In this document: one piece after another, positions 37,509 to 47,004 of the stretch
Layout: the number at the start of each line of letters is the position of its first letter
Position numbering within the stretch: the stretch's first letter is position 1
Made by a program: the position numbers and the translations under genes
Assembly: GCA_041554195.1 (NCBI GenBank)
Contig: JBFFMJ010000004.1
Coordinates: forward strand, 251,089 to 315,088
DNA from: JAPHSX01 sp041554195
Lineage (GTDB): Bacteria; Pseudomonadota; Gammaproteobacteria; Thiohalomonadales; Thiohalomonadaceae
Direction of reading: 5' to 3'
DNA: 64,000 nt
The notes under the pieces: generated by a model
What the model saw: the letters and a program-made list of their open reading frames with translations, nothing else
What the model was told of the DNA's origin: nothing
The model's database searches: none

Positions 37509-37694
37509 TCAATTCCTCACCAGCGCAACAACTACAAGTAGTAATACACATATTGGCATAGAAACCCACATGCCAATTTCATATATTTTGTATAACTCAC
37601 TTTTTCCTTTCCACTCTTTCTTTTTTACTTCTCTGAACTTTGGTGAAATTGAGTAAAGAAATCCGCCTAAAATATAAAAGATGAGTTCTGGCAT
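37509..37694 (-). CDS. Small AT-rich membrane protein, unknown
   Basis: A 61-residue protein from ATG 37694 (a TTG 33 bp upstream falls inside the attC-like site). It has two hydrophobic segments (ELIFYILGGFLYSI and WVSMPICVLLLVVVALV) joined by a basic stretch. I do not recognise a family and see no clear Shine-Dalgarno. Low GC content and place next to the attC-like site suggest cassette-type foreign DNA. Confidence 0.45.
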   Translation of the reverse strand: MPELIFYILGGFLYSISPKFREVKKKEWKGKSELYKIYEIGMWVSMPICVLLLVVVALVRN

Positions 37695-37715
37695 GGGGTT
37701 TGTTTTTTTTATTGA

Positions 37716-37772
37716 ATTTAACGTCAAAGGTCAGCCTCGTTTTATGGCGTTGGCTGCAACGCCTTGTTAGGA
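37716..37772 (-). other. attC-like recombination site
   Basis: On the minus strand a TCCTAAC box (37772-37766) is followed by CAGCC, and 57 bp later the mirror GGCTG and GTTAAAT (37722-37716). This matches the R''-L''-L'-R' layout of integron attC sites (consensus RYYYAAC and GTTRRRY; the first base deviates). The preceding gene reads into the site and ends NKALQPTP, a tail often seen in cassette-borne proteins. No integrase gene is nearby. Confidence 0.5.
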
Positions 37773-38530
37773 ATTTTGATGTCTAGCATCTTTAATTTGC
37801 TTACGCATCTGTTCCTAATTTCATCAATTTCGACTTCATCAACACATCTTCCCCACCAATAAAATGATTTTGTATTCATCTTGGTATTGTTTTGGAATTG
37901 AGCAATATCGCCAAGTGGCTCTAGAATGTATTTAGGGTAACTAGCCCAAGACTTTGTCATTTCTTCAAAAATTGCCTGTACAACGGGCTCGCCCATTTGT
38001 CCTAACTTTGAAAACTGAATGGCAGTATCTTCGAGCATGCTTTTACAATCTTCTACTCTAGGATTTGACTTTGCTTGCCCAATTTTCATAACTATTCTTC
38101 TTAGGCCATCAATATTATATGTATCTCTGTATAATTCAGTATATTTGCAATAGATATATTTATATCCAGGCTGTTTGATTTCCACATTATCGTAATATTC
38201 TTCTGCGGAGCGTATGTGCTTGGCTACAATTGGGTTGCTTGTTGCTTCGTTTATTGATGGCTTATTCTGTGAGTCAGATGCGAAGCTCTGCATCAATTCT
38301 CTTACCTGAATGTAATAAAGCATACCGAGTAGGTAATCCTTCTCAACATTACTGCTTTGTGTTTTTTCTAGGTCCTTTATTGATTCCCCTCTGTCAACTA
38401 GTGTTTGGTTGCTATTATTATCAATTATTTTTCGATATTTTTCGAAAATATCTGGTGCAGCGTTCGTGCTCCCACTGACAATTATTCCTAGCACAAAGGT
38501 CAATAGAAATGCTTGAGTATTTATACTCAC
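37742..38530 (-). CDS. Exported protein of unknown function with attC-derived tail
   Basis: 262 residues starting at GTG, with a signal peptide (AFLLTFVLGIIVSGSTNAA). The body is helical, with spaced Tyr and Leu residues reminiscent of repeat or solenoid proteins (about residues 60-200), but no family is recognised. The last eight residues NKALQPTP are encoded by an attC-like sequence. GC content is far below the neighbours (about 38% in one line I counted). Its GTG overlaps the stop of the upstream DUF2062 gene (GTGA), giving it a possible ride on that transcript. Confidence 0.7.
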   Translation of the reverse strand: MSINTQAFLLTFVLGIIVSGSTNAAPDIFEKYRKIIDNNSNQTLVDRGESIKDLEKTQSSNVEKDYLLGMLYYIQVRELMQSFASDSQNKPSINEATSNPIVAKHIRSAEEYYDNVEIKQPGYKYIYCKYTELYRDTYNIDGLRRIVMKIGQAKSNPRVEDCKSMLEDTAIQFSKLGQMGEPVVQAIFEEMTKSWASYPKYILEPLGDIAQFQNNTKMNTKSFYWWGRCVDEVEIDEIRNRCVSKLKMLDIKIPNKALQPTP

Positions 38531-39069
38531 TTCCCACTAGCATCTTTCGCCCGCTGCCGCCGCCGCTTACGATTTTGATAATGCTTCACCAGCCGCAAGC
38601 GCCACAGCCCCCGCACACCAAGATATCCGGCTGCCGCACTCAACACCCCCATCACAAAACAGCCCAGCAGGAAGGGTTGCCAGATCATAACCAGCTCGGT
38701 CGCCAGCCATTCGTAGGAGAGTTCAAAGGCGATGTGGGCGCTGCTGCTCTCACCCAGCAGCGCGGCACCTACCACATAGGCGAAATAGAACAGTGGTGGC
38801 ATGGTGAGTGGGTTGCTTACCCAGACTAGGGCGATAGAGAGTGGCAGGTTGACGCGAAAGACGATGGCCCCGAAGGCTGCCAGTAGCATCTGTGAGGGTA
38901 GCGGCACCCAGGCGGTGAACAGTCCTACGGCGAAGGCTCCGGAGGCGGAGCGGCGGTTGAGGTGCCAGAGGTTGGGTTCATGCAGCAGGGTGCCAAGAAA
39001 GCGCAGGTGCTTATGTTCACGGACGGTGCGGTGATCCGGCATCAGGCGCTTGATAAACTTCTTTGGCAT
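38527..39069 (-). CDS. DUF2062 membrane protein
   Basis: 180 residues with three to four hydrophobic segments and the DUF2062 signatures RRSASGAFAVGLFTAWVPLP and VSNPLTMPPLFYFAY. Function unknown. In Pseudomonas and relatives a DUF2062 gene sits between the lol genes and comEC, as here. Divergent from comEC by about 70 bp. The highly basic C-terminus ends RRRQRAKDASGK. Confidence 0.88.
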   Translation of the reverse strand: MPKKFIKRLMPDHRTVREHKHLRFLGTLLHEPNLWHLNRRSASGAFAVGLFTAWVPLPSQMLLAAFGAIVFRVNLPLSIALVWVSNPLTMPPLFYFAYVVGAALLGESSSAHIAFELSYEWLATELVMIWQPFLLGCFVMGVLSAAAGYLGVRGLWRLRLVKHYQNRKRRRQRAKDASGK

Positions 39070-39141
39070 TAGTGGCGGTGACTTCTTATAGTGGGGGGAA
39101 CTGTTCCGCTATTATCCACAATCTGCTATCAAGTGAAAACA

Positions 39142-41442
39142 ATGCATACAGGGACGATTGCATTTTTATTCGGCGTGCTGCTCTGCCAGCTGCTGCCAAC
39201 ACTGCCGCCAACCGCGTGGTTGCTGGCGCTTGTCGTACCCCCTCTGATTTTATTCCCCCTGCATAAAAGTTCGGCGCTGCTGCTGGCGGCCCTGTGCGCG
39301 GGATTGCTGTGGGCCGTGGTGGTGGCCGAGCTACGCCTTGCCGATAGCCTGCCCGCTGAGCTGGAGGGGGAGGATGTGGTGCTGCTGGGGCAGATCGTCT
39401 CGCTGCCGGAGCGCAATGCGCACCGCAGCCGTTTTGTGCTGGAGACTGAACGGCTGAGTTATGGGGGCAAGGTATACCCGGCTCCATCGCGGGTGCGCAT
39501 CAACTGGTATAAGGGGGCCCCGGAGTTGTCGCCCGGTCAGCGCTGGCAGCTGACGGTGCGGATGAAACGGCCAAGGGGAATGATGAATCCCGGTGGATTT
39601 GACTATGAGCAGTGGCTGTTTCAAAACGGCATACGCGCCACCGGCTATGTGCGCTCGGCGGGGGAGAACCGGCAGCTGGACTCCAGCCCGATGGCGCTGC
39701 CGGTGCAGCGGCTGCGCCACCACCTTAAACAGCGGCTTGAGGTGGCGCTGGCAGGCACACCGCGTGCGGGGATCATTCAGGCGCTGGCGATTGGTGAGCG
39801 TAGCGGTATTGATGATGCGGAGTGGGCGCTGCTGCTGGTAACCGGCACTAATCACCTGATGGCGATCTCCGGGCTGCATATCGGGCTGGTGGCGGGGCTG
39901 ATCTATTTTCTGCTGTTACAGCTGTGGCGGCTCTGTTCGCGCTGTTCGTTATGGCTGGTGGCCCCGCGGGCGGCGGCTATCGCCGCGATCCTCGCCGCCG
40001 TGGCCTATGCGGCGCTGGCGGGCTTTGCGGTGCCGACTCAGCGGGCGATGCTGATGCTGGGGCTGGTGATGGGGGCGCTGTTCTGGATGCGCCCGGTTCA
40101 GCCCTCGCGGCTGCTGGCGCTGGTGTTATTGCTGGTGATGCTGCACGACCCGCTGGTGGTGCTGTCGCCCGGTTTCTGGCTCTCCTTTGCTGCGGTGGCT
40201 CTGATCCTCTACGGCATGCGCGGGCGTCTCAATCCCAGTGGCCTGTGGTGGCGCTGAGGGCGGGTGCAGTGGCTGGTGGCGCTGGGGCTCGCGCCACTGC
40301 TGTTGCTGCTGTTTGGCCAGGCGGCACTGGTGGCGCCATTGGCCAACCTCATCGCGGTGCCGTGGATCGGCCTGCTGGTGGTGCCGTTGACGCTGCTCGG
40401 CACCGTGATGCTGGGGATCTGGGAGACAGTCGGTGTGGCGCTGTTACAGTTGGCGGCCTGGATGACGGATTTAATTTGGCCGCTGCTGAGTTTCCTCGGC
40501 GAGACGCTACCCGCCCTCAAGCAGGCGACGGCCCCCTGGTGGGCCTATGCACTGGCTCTGCCCGGAGTGGTGTGGCTGCTGGCCCCCAGGGGCTGGCCAC
40601 TGAGCTGGGCCGGTGTAGTGCCGCTGCTGCCGTTATTGCTGTGGCAGCCACTGCCACTCTCGCCTGGCGAGGCGCGCTTCACCCTGCTCGACGTGGGGCA
40701 GGGGCTGGCCGCTGTGGTGGAGACACGTAATCATGTTCTGGTGTTTGATACCGGGCCGCGCTTTCGCTCCGGCTTTAATACCGGCACGGCGGTGGTGCTG
40801 CCCTACCTGCGCCGGCAGGGACGCGGGAGGGTCGATACTCTGATCATCAGCCACGGCGATAACGACCACATCGGCGGCGCAGAGGCCGTGGTAGCTGCGC
40901 TGCCGGTAGAGCGGGTGATCACCAGCGTGCCCCATAAGATGGGCTGGGTCGCGCACGATATCTGCCGCAGCGGCGAGCAGTGGCAGTGGGACAGGGTGGC
41001 GTTCGAGCTACTCCACCCCGAAAGATTGGTGGGGCGGGGACGCGGCAATAACGACTCCTGTGTACTGCGGGTGAGCGCTGGTGGAGAGTCGCTGCTGCTC
41101 ACCGGTGATATTGAGGTCGAGGCCGAGCGCGCACTGCTGGCAAGCTATGGTGAGGGGTTGCACAGCGATATTCTGATCGCCCCACACCATGGCAGTAAGA
41201 CTTCATCATCAGAGCCCTTTATCAAGGCGGTCGCCCCGCGCTGGCTGCTCTTGCCACTGGGTTACCGGAATCGCTACGGCTTTCCGCACCCGGTGGTAAG
41301 TGAGCGCTATCAACGACAGGGAGCAAGGATGCTGAGCAGTCGGGACTCGGGGGCGATTAGCTTTCTTCTCGGGCGCGGAGAGCTGCTGCCGGGTGAGTAC
41401 CGCAAGGCGGCGCGGCGCTACTGGCATGATGCGCAACTGTGA
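39142..41442 (+). pseudogene. comEC: DNA uptake channel ComEC, interrupted by an in-frame TGA
   Basis: Inner-membrane channel for single-stranded DNA in transformation. Reading from ATG 39142, one frame encodes the N-terminal OB-like DUF4131 region, the Competence TM domain (AISGLHIGLVAGLIYF) and the C-terminal MBL domain (LDVGQGLAAVVE, ISHGDNDHIGGAE, APHHGSKTSS). The frame is broken once by TGA at 40255-40257, between GLWWR and GRVQWLVALG. Both halves are in the same frame, with no indel; the sequence reads as an intact protein of about 766 residues if the TGA were TGG (Trp), as this helix usually carries. A GTG at 40264 could restart the second half. Either a recent nonsense mutation, a sequencing error or readthrough. 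Confidence 0.85.
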
Positions 41443-41520
41443 TCGAATCAGCTAGTCGCAAGGGGCGCATTTTGTTACATTATCCCGCTGATTTTTCAAG
41501 GTCTTAGGGGAAGGAATTGC

Positions 41521-42147
41521 GTGTTTGAATTGATAACCGCGGGCGGCTGGTTGATGGTGCCCATTATGCTCTGCTCGGTAGCGGCTCTGGCCATTATCGG
41601 TGAACGTTTCTGGATCCTGAAGCAGGAGAAGGTGCTGCCGGCCAATCTGGTGGCCCAGGTGTGGCAGCTGCACAAACAGGGTGAACTGAACCCGGAGCGC
41701 ATCAAGCTGTTGCGTGATAGCTCACCGCTGGGGCGCATCCTTGCCGCCGGCCTTATCAACATGCACCACGAGCGTGAGGTGATGAAGGAGGCGATTGAGG
41801 ATACCGGTCGTCAGGTGGTGCAGGAGCTGGAGCGTTTTCTCAATACCCTCGGCACCATCGCCTCGATCACCCCGCTGCTCGGCCTGCTCGGTACCGTTAT
41901 CGGCATGATTAAGGTCTTTACCGCGATCACCGCGCTGGGGGTGGGTAACCCCACAGTGCTGGCGGGGGGGATCTCCGAGGCGCTGATCACCACCGCCGCC
42001 GGTCTCTCGGTGGCCATTCCCAGCCTGATGTTCTATCGCTATTTTCGCGGCAAGGTCGATGCGCTGGTGCTGAAGATGGAGGATGAGGCGTTGAAGATGG
42101 TGGAGGTGATCCACGGCGAGCGTGAGGTCGCAGAGGAGAGCGCCTGA
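41521..42147 (+). CDS. exbB: MotA/TolQ/ExbB proton channel protein
   Basis: 208 residues starting at GTG 41521 with GGGGAAGGA upstream. Three TM helices and the ExbB/TolQ signature LNTLGTIASITPLLGLLGTVIGMI. Pairs with the next gene (overlap at the stop/start, TGATG) to form a proton-driven energiser. In this cluster (with msbA and lpxK) it is the Pseudomonas ExbB2-type copy; the partner TonB or envelope target is not in the window. Confidence 0.92.
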   Translation: MFELITAGGWLMVPIMLCSVAALAIIGERFWILKQEKVLPANLVAQVWQLHKQGELNPERIKLLRDSSPLGRILAAGLINMHHEREVMKEAIEDTGRQVVQELERFLNTLGTIASITPLLGLLGTVIGMIKVFTAITALGVGNPTVLAGGISEALITTAAGLSVAIPSLMFYRYFRGKVDALVLKMEDEALKMVEVIHGEREVAEESA

Positions 42148-42563
42148 TGCAACTGCAAGGCAAACGCCGCGAGGATCCCGATGTCAATCTGACGCCGCTG
42201 ATCGATGTGGTCTTTCTGCTGCTGATCTTCTTTATGGTCTCCACCACCTTCGAGCGCGAGACCGAGATCAAAATTGAGCTGCCCGAGGCGAGCGGCAAGC
42301 AGGTAGAGACCCAGCGTCAGATGGTTGAGATCAGCATCGATGAGAAGGGGCGTTACTTCGTCAACAAGCAGGAGGTGATCAACACCCAGCTGGAGACCCT
42401 GAAGCAGGCGATTAAAAAGGCGGCGGGGGATGAGGAGAAACCTCGCGTGCTGCTTAGCGCCGATAAGATGACGCCGCACCAGGCGGTGATCACGGCGATG
42501 GATGCGGCGCGTCAGCTCGGCTTTGTCAGCCTTACCTTTGCCACCAGCGCTCCGGCCAAATGA
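42147..42563 (+). CDS. exbD: ExbD/TolR biopolymer transport protein
   Basis: 138 residues: short cytoplasmic N-terminus, a single TM with the protonatable Asp (NLTPLIDVVFLLLIFFMV), and a periplasmic domain. The stop of exbB and this ATG share a base. Overlaps msbA by 4 bp. Confidence 0.93.
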   Translation: MQLQGKRREDPDVNLTPLIDVVFLLLIFFMVSTTFERETEIKIELPEASGKQVETQRQMVEISIDEKGRYFVNKQEVINTQLETLKQAIKKAAGDEEKPRVLLSADKMTPHQAVITAMDAARQLGFVSLTFATSAPAK

Positions 42564-44320
42564 TGAGTGATGCGAACACTACCAGTGGGATGGTTCTCTA
42601 CCGCCGACTGCTGACCTATGTCTGGCCCCATTGGCGCGCCTTTGCCGTCGCCGTTTTTGCCCTAGTGGTTGTGGGTGGAACCGAGGCGGTCTTTGCCTAT
42701 TTTCTGCAACCCATGTTTGACGGCACCTTTGTCGACAGGGACCCCAATATTGTCAAATGGACCCCCTTTGTTCTGATCGGGATCTTCCTGGTTCGGGGAA
42801 GTGCCACATTTGCCTCGGGTTACCTCATGTCGTGGGTGGCGCAGAAGGTGATTTACACCCTGCGCGGTGAGATGTTTGGGCAGCTGCTGCGCCTGCCCGT
42901 CAACTTCTTTGACAACACCCCCTCCGGCACCCTGGTCTCCAAACTTATCTATGATGTGCAGCAGGTCTCTCAAGCCAGTACAGCGGTAGTGACAACCCTG
43001 TTCCGTGACAGCTTTACCGTCATCGGACTACTGGCGTTGATGTTCTACCACAGCTGGGAGCTGGCGATTATTTTGATGCTGGGTGCGCCACTGGTGGCAC
43101 AGGTTATCAACTTCATTAACAAGCGTTTCCGCCGTTATAGCAAGCATATTCAAAACGCTATGGGAGATGTCGCGCAGATTGCCGAGGAGGCGATTGACGG
43201 GCAACGGGTGGTCAAGACCTTTGGCGGGCAGCAGTATGAGCAGCAGCGTTTCGATGCGGCGAATGAGAATAACCGCCGCCTGAATATGAAAATGGAGCTA
43301 ACCAACGCGGCCAGTGAACCGGTGGTGATGATGGTGGCAGCGGTCGCCTCTGCGGTGGTGATTTATGTGGCCTTGCAGCAGGTGGATAGCAAGGACCTCA
43401 GCGTAGGTACCTTTGTCTCGTTCATCGCCGCGATGATGATGCTGCACTCGCCGATGAAGCGGCTCACCAAGATCACCTCCAGTCTGCAGCGCGGTATTGC
43501 GGCGGCGGAGAGTATCTTCACCTTTGTTGATACCCCGCGCGAGATGGACCAGGGAGCCGAGCAGCTGGAGAGCTGTTCTGGCGCAGTGGCTTATCGCAGC
43601 GTCAACTTTGGCTACGGTACCGAGCAGGGCAACGTGCTGCATGATATTAACCTGGAGATTGCGCCGGGGCAGAGCGTGGCCTTTGTCGGCCGTTCCGGCA
43701 GCGGCAAATCAACCCTGGTTAGTGTGTTGGCACGCTTCTACGATGTAACGGATGGGCGAATCGAGATTGACGGTCACGACATTCGCGATATCCCGCTGGA
43801 ACAGTTGCGCGACAAGATCGCCCTGGTCACCCAGCACATCACCCTGTTCAACGACACCATCGCCAATAATATCGCCTACGGATCGCTGGGCGAGGCGAGC
43901 CGTGAGGCGATCATTCAGGCTGCCGAGGCGGCTCATGCGATGGAGTTCATTCGCGACCTGCCAGACGGCCTCGACACCATGGTGGGCGAGAACGGCGTGC
44001 TGCTCTCCGGTGGTCAGCGCCAGCGTCTGGCGATTGCCCGTGCGCTGCTCAAGGATGCGCCGATACTGATCCTGGATGAGGCGACCTCAGCCCTTGATAC
44101 CGAATCGGAGCGCCACATTCAGGCCGCCCTGGAAGAGCTGATGCAGAACCGCACCACGCTGGTGATTGCCCATCGTCTCTCGACCATCGAGAAGGCCGAT
44201 ACTATTGTGGTGATGGAGAAGGGGCGGATCATTGAGAGTGGTCGTCACGCCGAACTGCTGGCGCAGGATGGCCAGTACGCAGTGCTCTACAACATGCAGT
44301 TTCAGGACAAGCCTGAATAG
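42560..44320 (+). CDS. msbA: Lipid A export ATP-binding/permease MsbA
   Basis: 586-residue flippase for core-lipid A. Six TM helices (to about residue 320), Walker A GRSGSGKST, signature LSGGQRQR, Walker B ILILDEATSALD, VIAHRLSTIE. Starts ATGATG overlapping exbD. Context with lpxK and kdsB supports MsbA over other exporters. Confidence 0.95.
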   Translation: MMSDANTTSGMVLYRRLLTYVWPHWRAFAVAVFALVVVGGTEAVFAYFLQPMFDGTFVDRDPNIVKWTPFVLIGIFLVRGSATFASGYLMSWVAQKVIYTLRGEMFGQLLRLPVNFFDNTPSGTLVSKLIYDVQQVSQASTAVVTTLFRDSFTVIGLLALMFYHSWELAIILMLGAPLVAQVINFINKRFRRYSKHIQNAMGDVAQIAEEAIDGQRVVKTFGGQQYEQQRFDAANENNRRLNMKMELTNAASEPVVMMVAAVASAVVIYVALQQVDSKDLSVGTFVSFIAAMMMLHSPMKRLTKITSSLQRGIAAAESIFTFVDTPREMDQGAEQLESCSGAVAYRSVNFGYGTEQGNVLHDINLEIAPGQSVAFVGRSGSGKSTLVSVLARFYDVTDGRIEIDGHDIRDIPLEQLRDKIALVTQHITLFNDTIANNIAYGSLGEASREAIIQAAEAAHAMEFIRDLPDGLDTMVGENGVLLSGGQRQRLAIARALLKDAPILILDEATSALDTESERHIQAALEELMQNRTTLVIAHRLSTIEKADTIVVMEKGRIIESGRHAELLAQDGQYAVLYNMQFQDKPE

Positions 44321-44326
44321 CTCGCC

Positions 44327-45304
44327 GTGGCGCGTATCGACACCTACTGGTTTCGCGGCTCGCTCTGGTTGTGGCTGTTGTGGCCGCTAAGTCTGCTGTT
44401 CTGCCTGCTGGTCACAATTCGACGCGCCCTCTATCGCTGGGGGTTACTGCGTAGCGTTTCGTTCTCCGTGCCGCTGATCGTGGTCGGTAATATCACTGTC
44501 GGTGGTAGCGGCAAGACACCACTGGTGACCTGGCTGGTAGAGCGGTTACGCGAACAAGGATATCAGCCCGGTGTGGTCAGTCGTGGTTATGGCGGCCAGG
44601 CCGAGAGCTGGCCGCAAAGGGTCACCGTAGAGAGCAGTGCGGCCGTGGTTGGCGATGAGGCGCTACTTTTGGTGCGTCGCTGTCACTGTCCGATGGTGGT
44701 GGGGCCGGATCGTGCCGCCGCGGTCGAACAGTTGATTCGTGATCACGATGTGGATGTGGTGATCAGCGACGATGGCCTGCAGCACTACCGCATGGGGCGC
44801 GATATCGAGATCGCGGTGCTGGATGGGGAGCGGCGGCTGGGAAATAATCTCTGTCTGCCAGCCGGTCCCCTGCGTGAGACCCGCGGACGACTGAAGAGCG
44901 TCGATTTTGTTGTCACCAATGGCGCGGCAGGGGTGGGAGAGTGGTCGATGCGGTTACAGCCGGGTGAGGCACATTCCTTGACGGGAGACGAGACACGGCC
45001 ACTCTCTGCCTTTAGCGATCAGACCGTGCATGCGGTGGCCGCTATCGGCAACCCCGGGCGCTTCTTTAAAATGCTGCGCGCTGCGGGCTTTGCGATCACC
45101 GAACACCCGTTTATTGATCACCATCCCTTTGTACAAGGCGAACTCGATTTTGCCGGTGATGCCCCGGTGATAATGACCGAGAAAGATGCGGTAAAATATT
45201 TCCAATACGCCACTGCGCGCCACTGGTATCTGCCGGTGAGTGCAACGCTTGATGATGAATTTTCCCGGCAACTGCTGGAACGACTGGAGAGACTCCGTGG
45301 ATAA
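44327..45304 (+). CDS. lpxK: Tetraacyldisaccharide 4'-kinase LpxK
   Basis: Phosphorylates the 4' position of the lipid A disaccharide at the inner membrane. 325 residues from GTG 44327: N-terminal membrane-associated helix, Walker A NITVGGSGKTP, SRGYGG, VISDDGLQHYRM and MTEKDAVKY. The last 8 bp overlap the Trm112-like gene. Confidence 0.96.
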   Translation: MARIDTYWFRGSLWLWLLWPLSLLFCLLVTIRRALYRWGLLRSVSFSVPLIVVGNITVGGSGKTPLVTWLVERLREQGYQPGVVSRGYGGQAESWPQRVTVESSAAVVGDEALLLVRRCHCPMVVGPDRAAAVEQLIRDHDVDVVISDDGLQHYRMGRDIEIAVLDGERRLGNNLCLPAGPLRETRGRLKSVDFVVTNGAAGVGEWSMRLQPGEAHSLTGDETRPLSAFSDQTVHAVAAIGNPGRFFKMLRAAGFAITEHPFIDHHPFVQGELDFAGDAPVIMTEKDAVKYFQYATARHWYLPVSATLDDEFSRQLLERLERLRG

Positions 45305-45476
45305 AAAACTGCTCGACATCCTGGTCTGCCCCCTCTGCAAGGGGCCGCTACACTTAAATAAATCGGCACAGGAGCTGGTCTGCAAGGCGGACCGCCTGGC
45401 CTACCCGATCCGTGACGACATCCCGGTGATGCTGGAAGAAGAGGCGCGCCGCCTTGAGGCAGACGAGGAGGTCTGA
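45297..45476 (+). CDS. ycaR: Trm112/YcaR family small protein
   Basis: 59 residues from GTG 45297: KKLLDILVCPLCKGPL, ADRLAYPIRDDIPVML. The single CPLC pair and length are as in E. coli YcaR. Sits between lpxK and kdsB, overlapping the former and abutting the latter (TGAGTG). Role uncertain. Confidence 0.93.
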   Translation: MDKKLLDILVCPLCKGPLHLNKSAQELVCKADRLAYPIRDDIPVMLEEEARRLEADEEV

Positions 45477-46241
45477 GTGAGCTTCCATATCATCATTCCG
45501 GCGCGTTACGACTCCAGCCGCCTGCCGGGCAAACCGCTGCTGTTGATCGGCGGCAAGCCGATGGTGCAGCACGTCTACGAACGGGCGGTGGAGTGTGGCG
45601 CTGCCAGCGTGGTAGTGGCCTGTGAGGATCAGCGAATTGCCGATGTGGTCACCGGCTTTGGCGGGCAGGTCTGCATGACCTCCGCTGAGCATCAGTCGGG
45701 CACCGACCGCCTGGCCGAGGCGGTGGAGCAGCTGGGCCTGCCCGATGAGGCGGTGGTGGTGAACCTGCAGGGTGATGAGCCGCTGATGCCACCGGAGCTG
45801 TTACACCAGGTGGCCGCGCTGCTGGAGGAGAATCCCGGGGCCGATATGGCGACCCTCTCTACCCGTATCCACACCGCCGCCGAGCTGTTCGACCCCCACG
45901 TGGTCAAGGTGATCAACGACAGCGCAGGCCGTGCCCTCTACTTCAGCCGTGCCGTCATTCCCTGGGATCGCGACGCCTTCGCCGTGACCACCGAGGAGCT
46001 ACCGGCGCAGGCACTGCACTACCGTCACCTGGGGATCTATGCCTATCGGGTGGGTTACCTGAAAAGCTATGTCAGCCTGGAGAGCTGTGAGCTGGAACGC
46101 ATGGAGTCGCTGGAGCAGCTGCGGGTGTTGTGGCACGGCGGCACCATCCAGGTGGCCGAGGCGGGCAGTGTGCCGGGCCATGGGGTCGACACCCAGGCCG
46201 ATCTGGATAGGGTGCGCGCCTTAGTCGAGGCTCAGGCTTAA
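45477..46241 (+). CDS. kdsB: CMP-KDO synthetase KdsB
   Basis: Activates KDO with CTP for LPS inner core synthesis. 254 residues from GTG: IIPARYDSSRLPGKPL at the N-terminus, NLQGDEPLMPPEL, YFSRAVIPWDRD, HLGIYAYR and LEQLRVLWHG. End of the envelope cluster. Confidence 0.96.
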   Translation: MSFHIIIPARYDSSRLPGKPLLLIGGKPMVQHVYERAVECGAASVVVACEDQRIADVVTGFGGQVCMTSAEHQSGTDRLAEAVEQLGLPDEAVVVNLQGDEPLMPPELLHQVAALLEENPGADMATLSTRIHTAAELFDPHVVKVINDSAGRALYFSRAVIPWDRDAFAVTTEELPAQALHYRHLGIYAYRVGYLKSYVSLESCELERMESLEQLRVLWHGGTIQVAEAGSVPGHGVDTQADLDRVRALVEAQA

Positions 46242-46505
46242 ATTCAATTCCAGCGCCAGTAGCTCCGGGTGCAGCGCCTCCCGGCTCTCTTCGCTAAGGC
46301 AGGGGACGGTGAAGACCTGGGTGACGCGGCGGTGGGGGGAGCCGAACTGCGTATCTTGAATCGCGGTTCGCGTGTCCAGCGCCTGGAGTACCAGACCAAG
46401 CGGCTGTTCCAGCAACTCCATTACGCTACACCGGACACCGTTGTATACCACTGTGGTACCAATGGTGCGACGCAGTTGTTGAATCAGTTCACTGTTACCG
46501 TGCAT
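46221..46505 (-). CDS. Small conserved-looking protein of unknown function
   Basis: 94 residues from ATG 46505, no signal peptide or TM helix. Pattern: N-terminal helix (ELIQQLRRTIG), strands TTVVYNGVRCSVMEL and LGLVLQALD, then a hydrophobic strand-rich end. No family recognised. The 3' ends of this gene and kdsB overlap by 21 bp, unusual for intact convergent genes but possible. Confidence 0.55.
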   Translation of the reverse strand: MHGNSELIQQLRRTIGTTVVYNGVRCSVMELLEQPLGLVLQALDTRTAIQDTQFGSPHRRVTQVFTVPCLSEESREALHPELLALELNLSLSLD

Positions 46506-46621
46506 GGTCTTTTCTCTGTAAGGAAGTGCAGTGGCTGGCATGCCCTATAGAGAACTATTGGGCCACTCGGGATAATATCAATCCTCCGGGTAATACCCAA
46601 TTACCCTGTAGACAACCCGGT

Positions 46622-46990
46622 TTTGCAGCGGCACTGCGGGCAGTCGACTTGGCGTTTCTTTTTGGTTTCGCAGGCGCGGCGTAAGCGGCAGCTCTCACCT
46701 TCGTCAAGGCATTCAGCCCTGCGACTATCGGCCCGGGCAATATTGCTTCTGCCACCTTCACCATTTACAACAGCGCCGCATGTCTGAGCGCTTCCAATAT
46801 TTGCACCGTTACGCTAAACGTCACCAGTGCTACCGTGGGCGCACACACCAACCCTGTTATTATTTTGAAATCTAGTGCTGGATCTGCCAATGCTTTTACC
46901 ACCTGTCCATCTGGGGTGTTGAGCGCCGTGCCAGACTCGAGCGTCGTGAGTTTTGCCTGCTGGATTGATATCGACGGGCAAGGCAGGGGC
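46622..46990 (+). pseudogene. Remnant of the start of a surface repeat (DUF11-like) protein
   Basis: One frame reads a signal-peptide-like end (AFLFGFAGAA), a TAA at 46682-46684 where a Gln codon would differ by one base, then AAALTFVKAFSPATIGPGN, ASATFTIYNSA and CTVTLNVTSATVG. This resembles the first repeat of secreted proteins with SdrD/DUF11-like modules (pattern F-KAFSP-TI--G--S-LTFT). There is no convincing start codon, and the frame runs into antisense of the MarR gene without further repeats. Confidence 0.5.
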
Positions 46991-47004
46991 CATTCTCGAC
47001 CGGT

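Noticed and set aside
40264..41442. Second half of comEC as an independent gene starting at GTG
   Set aside because: It is in the same frame as the first half and begins seven bases after the TGA in the middle of a TM domain; more simply one interrupted gene.
46555..46764. Minus-strand frame of 69 codons near the surface-protein remnant
   Set aside because: Ala/Lys-rich translation with no RBS; the plus strand has a better explanation as a relic.
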